Assembly (NCBI GenBank): GCA_949752745.1
Contig: OX457032.1
Span: 8,136,271 to 8,200,270 of the forward strand
Length of the DNA stretch: 64,000 nt
Source: Protula sp. h YS-2021
Taxonomy: Eukaryota; Annelida; Polychaeta; Sabellida; Serpulidae
Direction of reading: 5' to 3'
The notes beneath the pieces were generated by a model. That model was given only the letters and a program-made list of their open reading frames with translations. It searched no databases and was not told where the DNA came from. The stretch's first letter is position 1. Every line of letters begins with the position of its first letter. Position numbers and translations under genes: made by a program. Below are positions 46,405 to 55,124 of this stretch, piece after piece.

Positions 46405-46677
46405 ATGAAGAAGATAGGTGTAGACAATTTACCGGTTATGATACCTATTAATGGAGAAATATATATTAAATTGGGGAAATATCAACAGAAAGTGATGGTT
46501 AACATTCGTGAATATATTACGGATCATACATCTGGGAGGTTACATCCTACCAAGAAGGGAATTTTGTTGTCATTGAACGATTGGCACATGCTGAAGAAGC
46601 AAATGACGTCAGTGGATCTCATGCTTCAGCAAATGGATTTGTATAAATGCAGTGACTGTCAGAAGATCGTTGAGTAG
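46405..46677 (+). CDS. PC4-like single-strand DNA-binding protein
   Basis: 90 residues with one p15/PC4-type domain: beta strands around EIYIKLGKY (18-26) and VMVNIREYI (30-38), and the diagnostic PTKKGILLSLNDWHMLKK (48-65), with Lys-Lys-Gly-Ile and Trp60 conserved. A C-terminal KCSDC follows. PC4 domains dimerise and bind single-stranded or melted DNA; Polintons often carry such genes, where roles in late transcription or genome replication are proposed. About 18% of residues differ from the copy at 18,242. It is intact, unlike most Polinton genes in this window. Confidence 0.75.
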   Translation: MKKIGVDNLPVMIPINGEIYIKLGKYQQKVMVNIREYITDHTSGRLHPTKKGILLSLNDWHMLKKQMTSVDLMLQQMDLYKCSDCQKIVE

Positions 46678-46679
46678 AC

Positions 46680-46925
46680 AGCGAGATGACTGTATACATT
46701 TTAACTACATGACGAGCTTAGTGAATGCTATGATTTCATCACCCTCAGTGTAGAAGATTGGACAAGAACTTGAAACTTAGCTTTGACTCATATGGACATA
46801 TACATTTGATATGTAGTTCAAATAAAATTGTCTTCATATGTAGGCTATGAAATTAGCATGATGTATGTTAATGTGAAGTTTTTGTGAATCTGCACATGTA
46901 TTAACATAATATGTATTTGAAATAG
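46680..46925 (+). pseudogene. Remnant of the second PC4-like module
   Basis: Matches 18,735-19,090 (CTATGATTTCATCACCCTCA and several later blocks) with large deletions. No reading frame remains. Confidence 0.6.
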
Positions 46926-46962
46926 TTTTGTTTGTATCTTTATTGTACATATTTGCGATATT

Positions 46963-46968
46963 CAATAA
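46963..46968 (+). promoter_or_regulatory. Polyadenylation signal of the plus-strand genes
   Basis: AATAAA in TTCAATAAAAAC. The same context occurs at about 19,165 in the large relic. Confidence 0.45.
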
Positions 46969-46969
46969 A

Positions 46970-47214
46970 AACACATATGATGCTTTTCAACTTTTTATTT
47001 TTCTCATACAATACTTGAATATAATACATAATAATACAAAATTAACTATAATACCTAATATATGATATATGGTTTACGGGTCAATTAAAACCACGTCAGG
47101 AACCTTGCGACTTTATATGTTGCAAAGCAAGACATATATTAATACACAACGCTTAAGCGAATAAAATATTGCAATATTTATAAAGTCTTTATCATAAAGT
47201 TTAGTCAAATAAGT
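46970..47214. other. Convergent 3' region
   Basis: AT-rich spacer between the converging plus- and minus-strand genes. It contains a TTTATT, which could be the minus-strand polyadenylation signal of the zinc-finger gene, and a sentence shared with 19,320-19,430 (GGTTTACGGGTCAATTAA). Confidence 0.45.
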
Positions 47215-47970
47215 CTATTTTTCTTCATCTGTTTCACTCTGCTCACTCTCCATGTCACTTTCTTCATCACTGCTGTCATACTCCTCTTCCTTATCTAGTA
47301 GCTCTTCAAAGAATGCATTGTTTTTCCTTATAGCCGCCTTTAGCGCCTTTGAATACTTGTAATGTTTTTCATCCACAAAGTAATTAAAGTCCTTTAAAAT
47401 CTTTTGATAATGTTGGCTTTCTTCTAGACGCTGGGTATATTTGAATAGTCTCATAAACAGTTGTCTAAGTCCATGTTTATAAATGGGTCGATGGTCATAG
47501 CTTGCTATTTCACGCGGATCTTCAAGTCCTTGTTCTTCATATTCTGAAACCTTTTCTTGAAATTTGTCATCATAGGCATCGTAGACTTCTTGAACCATAT
47601 CATACCAGACAGAGTCTATTTCTGACTCACTTTCAGAGTCTGTTTCTGACTCACTTTCAGAGTCTGTTACTGACTCATTTTCAGAACTCCTGTCATCGGC
47701 ATCCTCACCACACTGCTCCATATGTTTGAGCAAAGCTTCTTCGCTGTTGTATAATGCACCACATTCTGCACAAGCATGTGCATTCTTTTCAGCCATGTTA
47801 ACGCTTTCACTTTCCATAGAAGACTCATCGAAAGTTTCCGTGAAAGGTAGTTTTACAGGGTTCTCCATATCCGATTCTTCATCCACTTCTGACGTATGAG
47901 CAACCTTTAAGTGTCTTTTAAGACTTTGTGGCCAGTTGTAAGATTTTGAACAAATGTTGCATTGATACAT
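47215..47970 (-). CDS. Polinton-associated zinc-finger protein
   Basis: Intact, 251 residues. One classical C2H2 finger at the N-terminus (C4, C7, H20, H25), a second C2HC-like finger (C67, C70, H83, C87), then an acidic Ser/Asp/Glu repeat (about 90-120), a predicted helical part with WYDMVQEVYDAYDDKFQ and the charged region to 225, and an acidic Glu/Ser/Asp tail. Proteins of this design accompany Polintons in invertebrates; function unknown, possibly transcriptional. The start codon, the first finger half and the TATA box (48,024-48,031) lie inside the right inverted repeat, the rest in the unique centre. Confidence 0.8.
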   Translation of the reverse strand: MYQCNICSKSYNWPQSLKRHLKVAHTSEVDEESDMENPVKLPFTETFDESSMESESVNMAEKNAHACAECGALYNSEEALLKHMEQCGEDADDRSSENESVTDSESESETDSESESEIDSVWYDMVQEVYDAYDDKFQEKVSEYEEQGLEDPREIASYDHRPIYKHGLRQLFMRLFKYTQRLEESQHYQKILKDFNYFVDEKHYKYSKALKAAIRKNNAFFEELLDKEEEYDSSDEESDMESEQSETDEEK

Positions 47971-48023
47971 CCTTTCGGTTCAACCTACACTATTCAAATG
48001 ATGAGAAAGTCTTTAAACATAGC

Positions 48024-48031
48024 TTTATATA
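48024..48031 (-). promoter_or_regulatory. TATA box of the zinc-finger gene
   Basis: TATATAAA on the minus strand, 54 bases before the start codon at 47,970. Confidence 0.6.
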
Positions 48032-48036
48032 CAACA

Positions 48037-48440
48037 ACTTGTTGAACAACAACATGTTGAACATGTTGAACAACTTGTTGAACAACAACATGTTGAACAT
48101 GTTGAACATGTTGAACAACAACATGTTGAACATGTTGAACATGTTGAACAACACCATGTTGAACATGTTGAACAACAACATGTTGAACATGTTGAACAAC
48201 ATGTTGAACATGTTGAACAACATGTTGAACATGTTGAACATGTTGAACAACATGTTGAACATGTTGAACAACATGTTGAACATGTTGAACAACATGTTGA
48301 ACATGTTGAACATGTTGAACAACAACATGTTGAACATGTTGAACAACAACATGTTGAACATGTTGAACAACAACATGTTGAACATGTTGAACAACAACAT
48401 GTTGAACATGTTGAACATGTTGAACAATTTGTTGAACAAT
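48037..48440. repeat. TTGAACATG array, right arm
   Basis: About 400 bp of TTGAACATG, TTGAACAAC and TTGAACAACAACATG units; inverted partner of 45,490-45,870. Confidence 0.95.
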
Positions 48441-50143
48441 ACCACGACCTTATATCTTCAAAAAATTATTCGAACACGTGTTTTGAATGGGCTTGCCATT
48501 CGAACACGTCTTTTAAATGGGCTTGTCATTCGAACACATGTTTGAATGGGCGCAGTTTTCCTACATAACTATCCACATTTTCACTTCCCATTTTCCAACA
48601 ATCAACCCACCAACCAAGTGGTAGAATTGTTTGAAACGTGAAAAACTAAATTTGTTAAAGTTGGTCTAGAACCACCATTTCTGCACCACTATAACTTTAG
48701 AATATTTGAATAAGTACCATGGTAAAATGCTAAAACTTATTTTATATATCATATGTTGTCAAAAACTACATTTGCTAAAGTTTGCACCATTTTCCAACTA
48801 CTATAACATAAAACATAACATTGGACTTAACGTAGGGAAAATCCCATTCCTTCTCAAATTATTGAGCGTTCCCACGGTCTGAACGAATGCACTCTGAAAT
48901 TTATTGATTGGTTTCCCCACACTCTGAGACCTTTCATGTACTTATTCCTATGCGGTGTGTGCGTGTGGTTATTGTAATAAAACCATTGAAATATGACTAA
49001 TTAAATATTAGCATAATAATAATAGTGAAAATAGACATAGAAATATGGCTATTATGTTAAAAAAAGTCACAGAAAGTCACATAATGTCATAGATTACATA
49101 ATGTCACAGTCACATGTTGTCACATAATGTCATAGAGTCATAAAAACCAAAAAATAAAAGTTTGTCCAAGTTTTTCCAAGCAGAACAAAAAGGTCTGCTT
49201 TTATACTACTTCGATGCAATCAAAATATGGTGTGTAACTTGTTCAAACTTGTTAAAATTGCTGACTCAGCAGAATTTATCACTGGTTGAAATGTATGTTT
49301 CACTCATGCTTTTATGCTACTTACATGTAATCAAAATATGGTGTGTAACTTGTTCAAACTCGTTAAAATTGCTGACTCAGCAGAATCTATTGCTCATTTA
49401 TACCACTTTGATGGTATATGATGTGTCACTTACCAAAACTCGTTCAAAATTGATGCACAGCAGAGGCATCTAGCGGTGAAGCTTGACGATGGTATTCATA
49501 CGCCAAATGGTATTCATCTGCCAAATAACACAGAACTAGTGTAAACTGAATCAAATGGTGAAATTTTCATTCAAATCGGTCAAGTATAACGAAAGTTATC
49601 TCACTTTTAAGTTAAAATGGCGGCATGTACTAAATATGCATACAGCCAGCTGTGCAAATAGCCCATGACTATGTCAAAAATAGATAGAAAACTGAATAAA
49701 ACAGCGAAATTTCCAGGTAATTCGGTCAAGTATAACAAAAGTTATCCCAGTTTTAAGTTGAAATGGCTACATGCTATAAATATGTATACAGCCAGCTGCG
49801 CAACTAGCCCATGATTACTTTATAACAAAAGTTTACATAAAACTGAATCAAACAGTGAAATTTTGATACAAATCGGTCAACTATAACGAAAGTTATCGCA
49901 ATTTTAAGTAAGAGGGTGGGGGGTCCTCAAAACCAAAGTTGCTTAGAATTGTCTTAAACGGATAACTATGCTGAAATCGCAAAATTTTCTTAGTCCTAGG
50001 GGGGGGAGGTAGGGAGGGGTAGGGGGGGTCCTCACATTTTCTTACCGGTGACAGTCGACCCTTAGGGGGGAGGGGGTAGGGGGTAGGGGGGTAGGGGGGT
50101 AGGGGGGTGGGGGGTGTTCCAGAACGCCCATTTCCCTACTACT

Positions 50144-50149
50144 GTGTCT
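50144..50149 (+). repeat. Target-site duplication, right (GTGTCT)
   Basis: Identical to 43,724-43,729. Confidence 0.9.
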
Positions 50150-50268
50150 GGATACTTAATCGCCCACACTCTGCCCATCCGCTCATCCCGAACCATTACC
50201 ACCCCTACAACCCACCCTAACACCCCACCCCCGTTATTTAAACAAACAAAAAAAAGACAGCTGCAAAT

Positions 50269-50530
50269 TTACCTTAAAATAGTGCTGTTAGGAAGGTCCA
50301 AGTATGTCTGAAATCCCCATGATGTATTTTGCCGCGTATTTTTCGGTATCCGATTTTTAAGGGTTTCTTCCTGTTTTCTTTCCGTAATAGTGCTAGATCT
50401 CTTATTCTGCGGTGGGATACCGCTACAGTCGGATTCTAATTTAGATGGATCAAATAATGTTTGAGGAGTTGGTATAAGTAGCAAATCCTCGTCGGAAATT
50501 GCACTATTAAAATTGCTGAAATTGGCTTCA
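50269..50530 (-). pseudogene. Possible Crypton/tyrosine-recombinase-like N-terminal relic
   Basis: On the minus strand, SDEDLLLIPTPQTLFD-like sequence leads to RIPKNTRQNTSWGFQTYLDL, which resembles the pattern IPKNTxxNTxW found before the recombinase domain of Crypton-derived (KIAA1958/ZMYM-like) proteins. No catalytic residues are present. Weak evidence. Confidence 0.25.
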
Positions 50531-50750
50531 ATATCCCCTATTTAACTTATTATTGAACATGGATGTAAATTCAAAACCCGACTTCACCAGAGTGAATGAG
50601 ATTTTTCAAAACACGTGGGGCACTAATTTAGTCAATGCAGACAATGCGTGAAAACCACTCCCCGCCTCCGTCTTTCATCCTGCCTAACTTTCTTTAAAGA
50701 TGTCAAACAGGGTCGATCTCGAAAACAAAAGAGACAATGCAGCAAGTTAT

Positions 50751-50840
50751 TTATTGAATGGCCACTCGACTGTATGAAATATGCTGTACCCCCGTGCTTC
50801 GCACTCGGGCACAGCATATTCCATACAGACCATTCAATAA
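50751..50840. other. Imperfect palindrome of 90 bp
   Basis: TTATTGAATGG ... CTGTATGAAATATGCTGT is mirrored by ACAGCATATTCCATACAG ... CCATTCAATAA around a short GC-rich loop (CCCCCGTGCTTCGCACTCGGG). A small foldback element is likely. Confidence 0.8.
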
Positions 50841-51377
50841 CCAACACATACAGTTGTCCACATCGTATTGTTGCATGCAAGTGCATGTATTGGTTTGCGA
50901 AAATCGGCACGCAGTCACACATGACAAGACTGTCGGCACAACAGGTATTATCAGTATGACAGCTATGTCAACATGCTAGTTATATGGGTTTTAATAAAGG
51001 AAATCTTTCTATATTCATTTTCCAAAACCGAGTTCAAATAGGAAACCTTGTAAGCCATTTTTAATATCACTTGTGTGTTTATTCATGAAGTCGGTGAATC
51101 TGCGAGTGGGCGGGTCGCGGGTTGACCGTTTGCATAGGAGATTTCTTAATAGCGCGATTTTATTTATTTATTTATTTTGAGGGCAGAGGAGGAGGAGCCT
51201 GTTACAACTGAAACCCTCCACACCCCTACCCCTAACACCCAACCCTTATTTTACTGCCCATTCACATATTTCTCATTTATTTACAGATAAACTAACCTTG
51301 AAGGGAAGAAAGCTAAATCAACGGCTGGCACACTGGGATACAATTTACCTTCACACACTTGCAGCAAGAAAAAAAAG

Positions 51378-51520
51378 ATGGCTGGCGGGGAGCAGGTGCT
51401 CGTGACGGGTGCGAGCGGGTACATCGCCGCACACGTAATACAGCAGCTACAGCAGGCGGGATATCGCGTGCGAGGCACCGTACGAGACAAGAACGACCAG
51501 GAGAAAATTAAACATATCAG
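51378..51520 (+). CDS. DFR-like NAD(P)-dependent reductase, exon 1
   Basis: ATG 51,378 opens 47 codons plus two bases, ending in a donor AG/GTAAGT at 51,520. The peptide MAGGEQVLVTGASGYIAAHV is a Rossmann-fold nucleotide-binding start with Gly-x-x-Gly-x-x-x-Ala; AGYRVRGTVRDK follows, in which Arg after the second strand favours NADP(H). This is the hallmark of extended short-chain dehydrogenases of the dihydroflavonol-4-reductase/cinnamoyl-CoA-reductase type. Later exons at 59,135, 62,090 and 63,873 continue it. The animal substrate is unknown; the plant names should not be taken literally. Confidence 0.85.
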
Positions 51521-52550
51521 GTAAGTTGGATGAGCTAAAATATAGTTGGATGAACTAAAATATAGTGGCCAAAACAATCTTGGTAAAATTCTCGAAAAAG
51601 TAAGAGACAGATTACGACAGGATTAGATTTCTATATTGTTTTCAGTGTCTCACAGCTGTGTAAGCCTTGTGTATGTTCCCTGTTTTTGTCATGACCCCCA
51701 GTTATCGGTAAGTGTTAAAGAGCAAGGTGACAAGTGCTTGAATACTATAGTTATCAGTTGGAAAAGTTTGTCCATGGAAGTTCCACGGAAGATAAACAAC
51801 ATAGTTATTTTCAGATAGAGATAACATTTCTCTGTGCTTGCTGAAATACATTGCAAATCGATTCATTCGTGGAACCGTCATAAAGTACTGGCTGCATGAT
51901 GGCTGTCAGTGATTTTTCATAAGCACCGCTTAGTTAAGAAATTTATCTCTCTTCGATGGAACACCGGACATTACTGTTTCTTCTTATAGTATTAAAGCAA
52001 CAAACTGAAAATCAGTAGAAATATGTCACAAACGATAGTAATAAATGTGAATGAAAGGTGGCGATAGTGGCAACGGAAAAGGCTATAGAGATTTGTATAT
52101 GGAAGTTCCACGGAAAATAAGTATTATTATTATTGTTCAAACATAGAAGAAACAGAAACTCCAAAGTAACACAGACCATAGGGAAATAATGTCTTCCATC
52201 TGTTTACTGGCAAAAACATATCCATCCGTGGAGTTTTCATAAGATACCCATGTCAATGTGGCTGTCATTGACAGTCTAGACGGATCTTCCGTTGCAAAGG
52301 CCACTCGATGGTTTCCATAGAGCACCATATATTACTGCTCGCTCTTGTTATTAATAAAACACATTGAACATCGATGGACATATACAACACTGCAAGATTT
52401 CGAATGAAAGAGTATTGGTTTTTTCGGTGTCTATGGAACACCGGTAGAGCAGAATCCATTTATTACCTGCGTTTAATGTCCACTTCTTTTGTTGTCTCCG
52501 ATGACTTATTTTGAAGAACGAGGCAAGCAAAGTCGCACCTCTTTTGTAAG

Positions 52551-52610
52551 GCAGGGCATTCTCAAAATAACGACCCGGTACACAGGTCATTCTTTTTGAG
52601 AATGCCCTGC
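52551..52610. other. 17-bp perfect inverted repeat
   Basis: GCAGGGCATTCTCAAAA (52,551-52,567) and its reverse complement (52,594-52,610) flank a 26-base loop. Similar GGCATTCTCA ends occur in the hairpin at 54,437-54,566. Confidence 0.85.
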
Positions 52611-52619
52611 AAGGTCCCA

Positions 52620-53560
52620 GTTAGCATAATTTTTCGTCCCACGTATAAAGCGCGTTGTTTTTAGGTGGGATTTACGTGGGAATGTGGGACGTTGGCAGGG
52701 AAACATAGAAAACATGTATAATATACGTGGACATTCCCACGGTGTGATTTCGGTGTAAACTCTACATATAATATACATAAGCTTTCCCATGTATAAAATC
52801 CACGGGTAGATACACGCGTATACTGCATGGTTTTTCCCGCGTAATGCCCACCGTGGGCATTCCACTGTATAATATACGTAGAATTGCCCACTTCTAAAAT
52901 GCATGGGTAATTATCGCATATTATATGTTTTTTATACTTTTGAATTCCCACGTAAAATTTCATTAGAAGTCATTTGTATATTACACGTATATTTTACGTG
53001 GGATTTCCCATATGGGCATTCCCATGTAAAATACACGTATATTATGCGCATTCTGGCAATGTGGGCTTATTATCGCAGACCGGAAACAGCCGCCATTGAG
53101 CGATAATATATTTAAATTTTGCTACATTCTGCATATTTTGGTGGAGGGCTGCCTTTTTTCTAAGTATAATAGAAAGTTAGACATGGAAATACCAATTTCA
53201 CTAAAATTTTTATGCTTAAAATTCCTTTAAGGAGTACTTTGTAAATGAACTATAGTTATAAAGGTACATGTCTGTGTATTCGATGGAGTTATCGTGTATG
53301 TCCAGGGTGGTTCGTCCCTTTAAAATTCCATGCTTAATATGCGTGGGAATTCCCACATATAAAATGCATGGAAATATATGCGTATAAAATGCATGGGTTC
53401 ACATGTGCATATTACACATCGGAAAGAGTCTCAAATTCTCCTAAATCCCACGTAACGACGTGGGAATTCCCCAACAAAATACACATTATTTATGTGTGGG
53501 TACGTGGGAATACCCACATATATTATGCATAGTCCCCATGTGGGACTGCTATCTGGGGTG
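52620..53560. repeat. Degenerate repeat region rich in TACGTGGGAATTCCCACGTA-type palindromes
   Basis: Many imperfect copies of GTGGGAATTCCCAC, CACGTATAATATACGTGG and related palindromes in 52,650-53,060 and 53,320-53,560, with a unique interval between. The end pieces AGGTCCCAGTTAGCAT and GGGACTGCTATCTGGGG look like element borders. Not a gene, despite open frames of up to 105 codons. Confidence 0.6.
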
Positions 53561-54436
53561 TGACTTTGTTTTCATTGTTGTTTAATTTGATTCATTGAAA
53601 ACAAGACATAGTCATTGATCACATGGAATTTTAACAGGAATCAAACATCAAGAATCTTCGCCTTGAAAAAAAAAAGATTTATTTAAACTTAAAAACATAT
53701 ATTCCTTAACAAATATTCAAATGCCTAAATACCTGACGAGTTCTTCAGTTTTTATTGGAGTTGGGGGGGGGGGGGGCAGATGAAAGAGATATATCGACAC
53801 AGACGTTCGACAGCCGTCGTGATTTAGTCGCAACGAAAATGACAAAACGCATCTCATTTTCTACGTTAAATATTCGTCGACAGACGTAGTTACCTCAAAA
53901 AGACGTTTGATAGACGCCAGAATGATCACTTAATCGAGTTTTTTCTCTCGATTTCAAATCTCGAGCAAAACGCCAGAATTTTACTACGAGTAACATTAAC
54001 TTAAACAGAGGAAAGTAGAAGCTTTCAAACAAATTACCTTGTAGCTAATGTCGGAATTCATTTTCAAAAATTATGTAAGGTCCATCCGGTCTTAACATGC
54101 TTGTGGTATCGATAGATCCAGCAGGCTCGTTAACATTATATACTTGAATAAATCCATCAATGTCCAATCCAATGTCAAAATTCCCAGACTCCCTCTGCAA
54201 TTCAGAAGGAGTCTGGGTAAAAAAATCATTTTCTGAATCTTCCTTCATATTAATTTTGTACCAAAAAAAAAGCTCGTGTTGACTCTTGCACTAACTATGT
54301 TGTTATGAATGATCGTTCGGTTTTTTATACCTTGTCATGATTGTTATTCTTTATTTATCACCTTAATCGCAGAACAATAGGGGTGACGGGCCGAAGAAGG
54401 CGGGGCCAATTCGTCTGGGACGTGGACATTAAGTAT

Positions 54437-54566
54437 GAGAATGCCTTCCGTCTGGGTAAACTCTATTTTCATGGCCCTGTCTATTCACACCTCGGTCTGA
54501 CGCCCTCGGTATGAATAGACAGGGCCATGAAAATAGAGAATACCTCGAAGTCAGGCATTCTCATAT
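54437..54566. other. Long hairpin (foldback element)
   Basis: Arms of about 55 bp: AACTCTATTTTCATGGCCCT and CTGTCTATTCA on the left, mirrored by TGAATAGACAGGGCCATGAA and AATAGAG on the right, with GAGAATGCC/GGCATTCTC at the ends and a short loop rich in GGTCTGACGCCC. Confidence 0.85.
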
Positions 54567-55124
54567 ACATACTTTGTCGAATACACGCAGTGGCACTAAA
54601 TGGGCGATGAATAACACATGCACGTCTATGGAACAGTAAAAGAACTGAAGCTGTGACCGGTGAAAAGATAATTTAAAAAATTCCATACACGACCGTGTAC
54701 GATCTTTCATTTATCCCTCTCTTCCCTTTGCTTTTTCTTTTAAAAAAAGCAATTCATGCATTAAATCTTGATAACAAATCTCTTTCTTGATATCGTTTAA
54801 AGTAATAGGCTTACATGTATGGAGACTTGCACTTATTGTCTTTGAGAAGACCGTAAGATATGGTTTATTTATTCTCTCCAAAAACTTAACGCGAGAGTAA
54901 ACACAATTTCTTGCTTCTATGTTTTCAAATCTAGTTTGAACAGGCTATGAATCTCAAGACCTTTAACTCACACAATATCAATACGTTCACTACTTTGTTT
55001 AACTGCACTGTATTTTTTTACGTTACGTTTATAACACTTTGCTGAAATGGAGAACATCTTACATGTATACCATCACTGATAAACACTCAAATATCATATA
55101 TATAAATATCAGATGACTACGGAA

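Larger units (their letters stand above)
43730..50143. mobile_element. Compact non-autonomous Polinton with 2.2-kb terminal inverted repeats
   Basis: 6,414 bp, from AGTAGTAGGG to CCCTACTACT, flanked by GTGTCT on both sides. The arms are 43,730-45,984 and 47,924-50,143. The 1.9-kb centre holds an accessory basic-protein gene and a PC4-like gene (+) and a zinc-finger gene (-), converging. AG...CT ends and a 6-bp duplication are Polinton hallmarks, and the genes match the Polinton relics at 1-2,255 and 17,640-19,090. Polymerase, integrase, ATPase, protease and capsid genes are all absent, so movement must depend on other elements. The arms are nearly identical, including an open frame on each, which indicates recent insertion or homogenisation. 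Confidence 0.9.
47924..50143 (-). repeat. Right terminal inverted repeat
   Basis: Reverse complement of 43,730-45,984, near-identical over long stretches. Length differs mostly through array and G-run copy number. It includes the TTGAACATG array, the AGTCAGC-containing units (49,230-49,420), the AACTTTCGTTATA-type units (49,575-49,900), the subterminal motif (49,935-49,985), and TAGGGGGG repeats (50,000-50,117). Confidence 0.9.
50150..51377. other. Upstream region of the reductase gene
   Basis: Holds the possible recombinase relic (50,269-50,530), a 90-bp hairpin and non-coding sequence. The 5' UTR and promoter of the gene starting at 51,378 should lie here; no TATA box stands out. Confidence 0.45.

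Noticed and set aside
45464..48545. Asn/Met/Leu- and Cys/Ser/Thr-repeat frames of 139-205 codons
   Set aside because: By-products of the TTGAACATG array, open in several frames on both strands.
44452..49473. 103-codon frame present in both arms (44,452-44,763 minus; 49,162-49,473 plus)
   Set aside because: Near-identity follows from the inverted repeat itself. The product is an internal repeat of the TGCTGAGTCAGCA-type units, without protein features.
52587..53106. Frames of 67-105 codons
   Set aside because: They fall in the palindromic repeat region, in overlapping frames, without domains.
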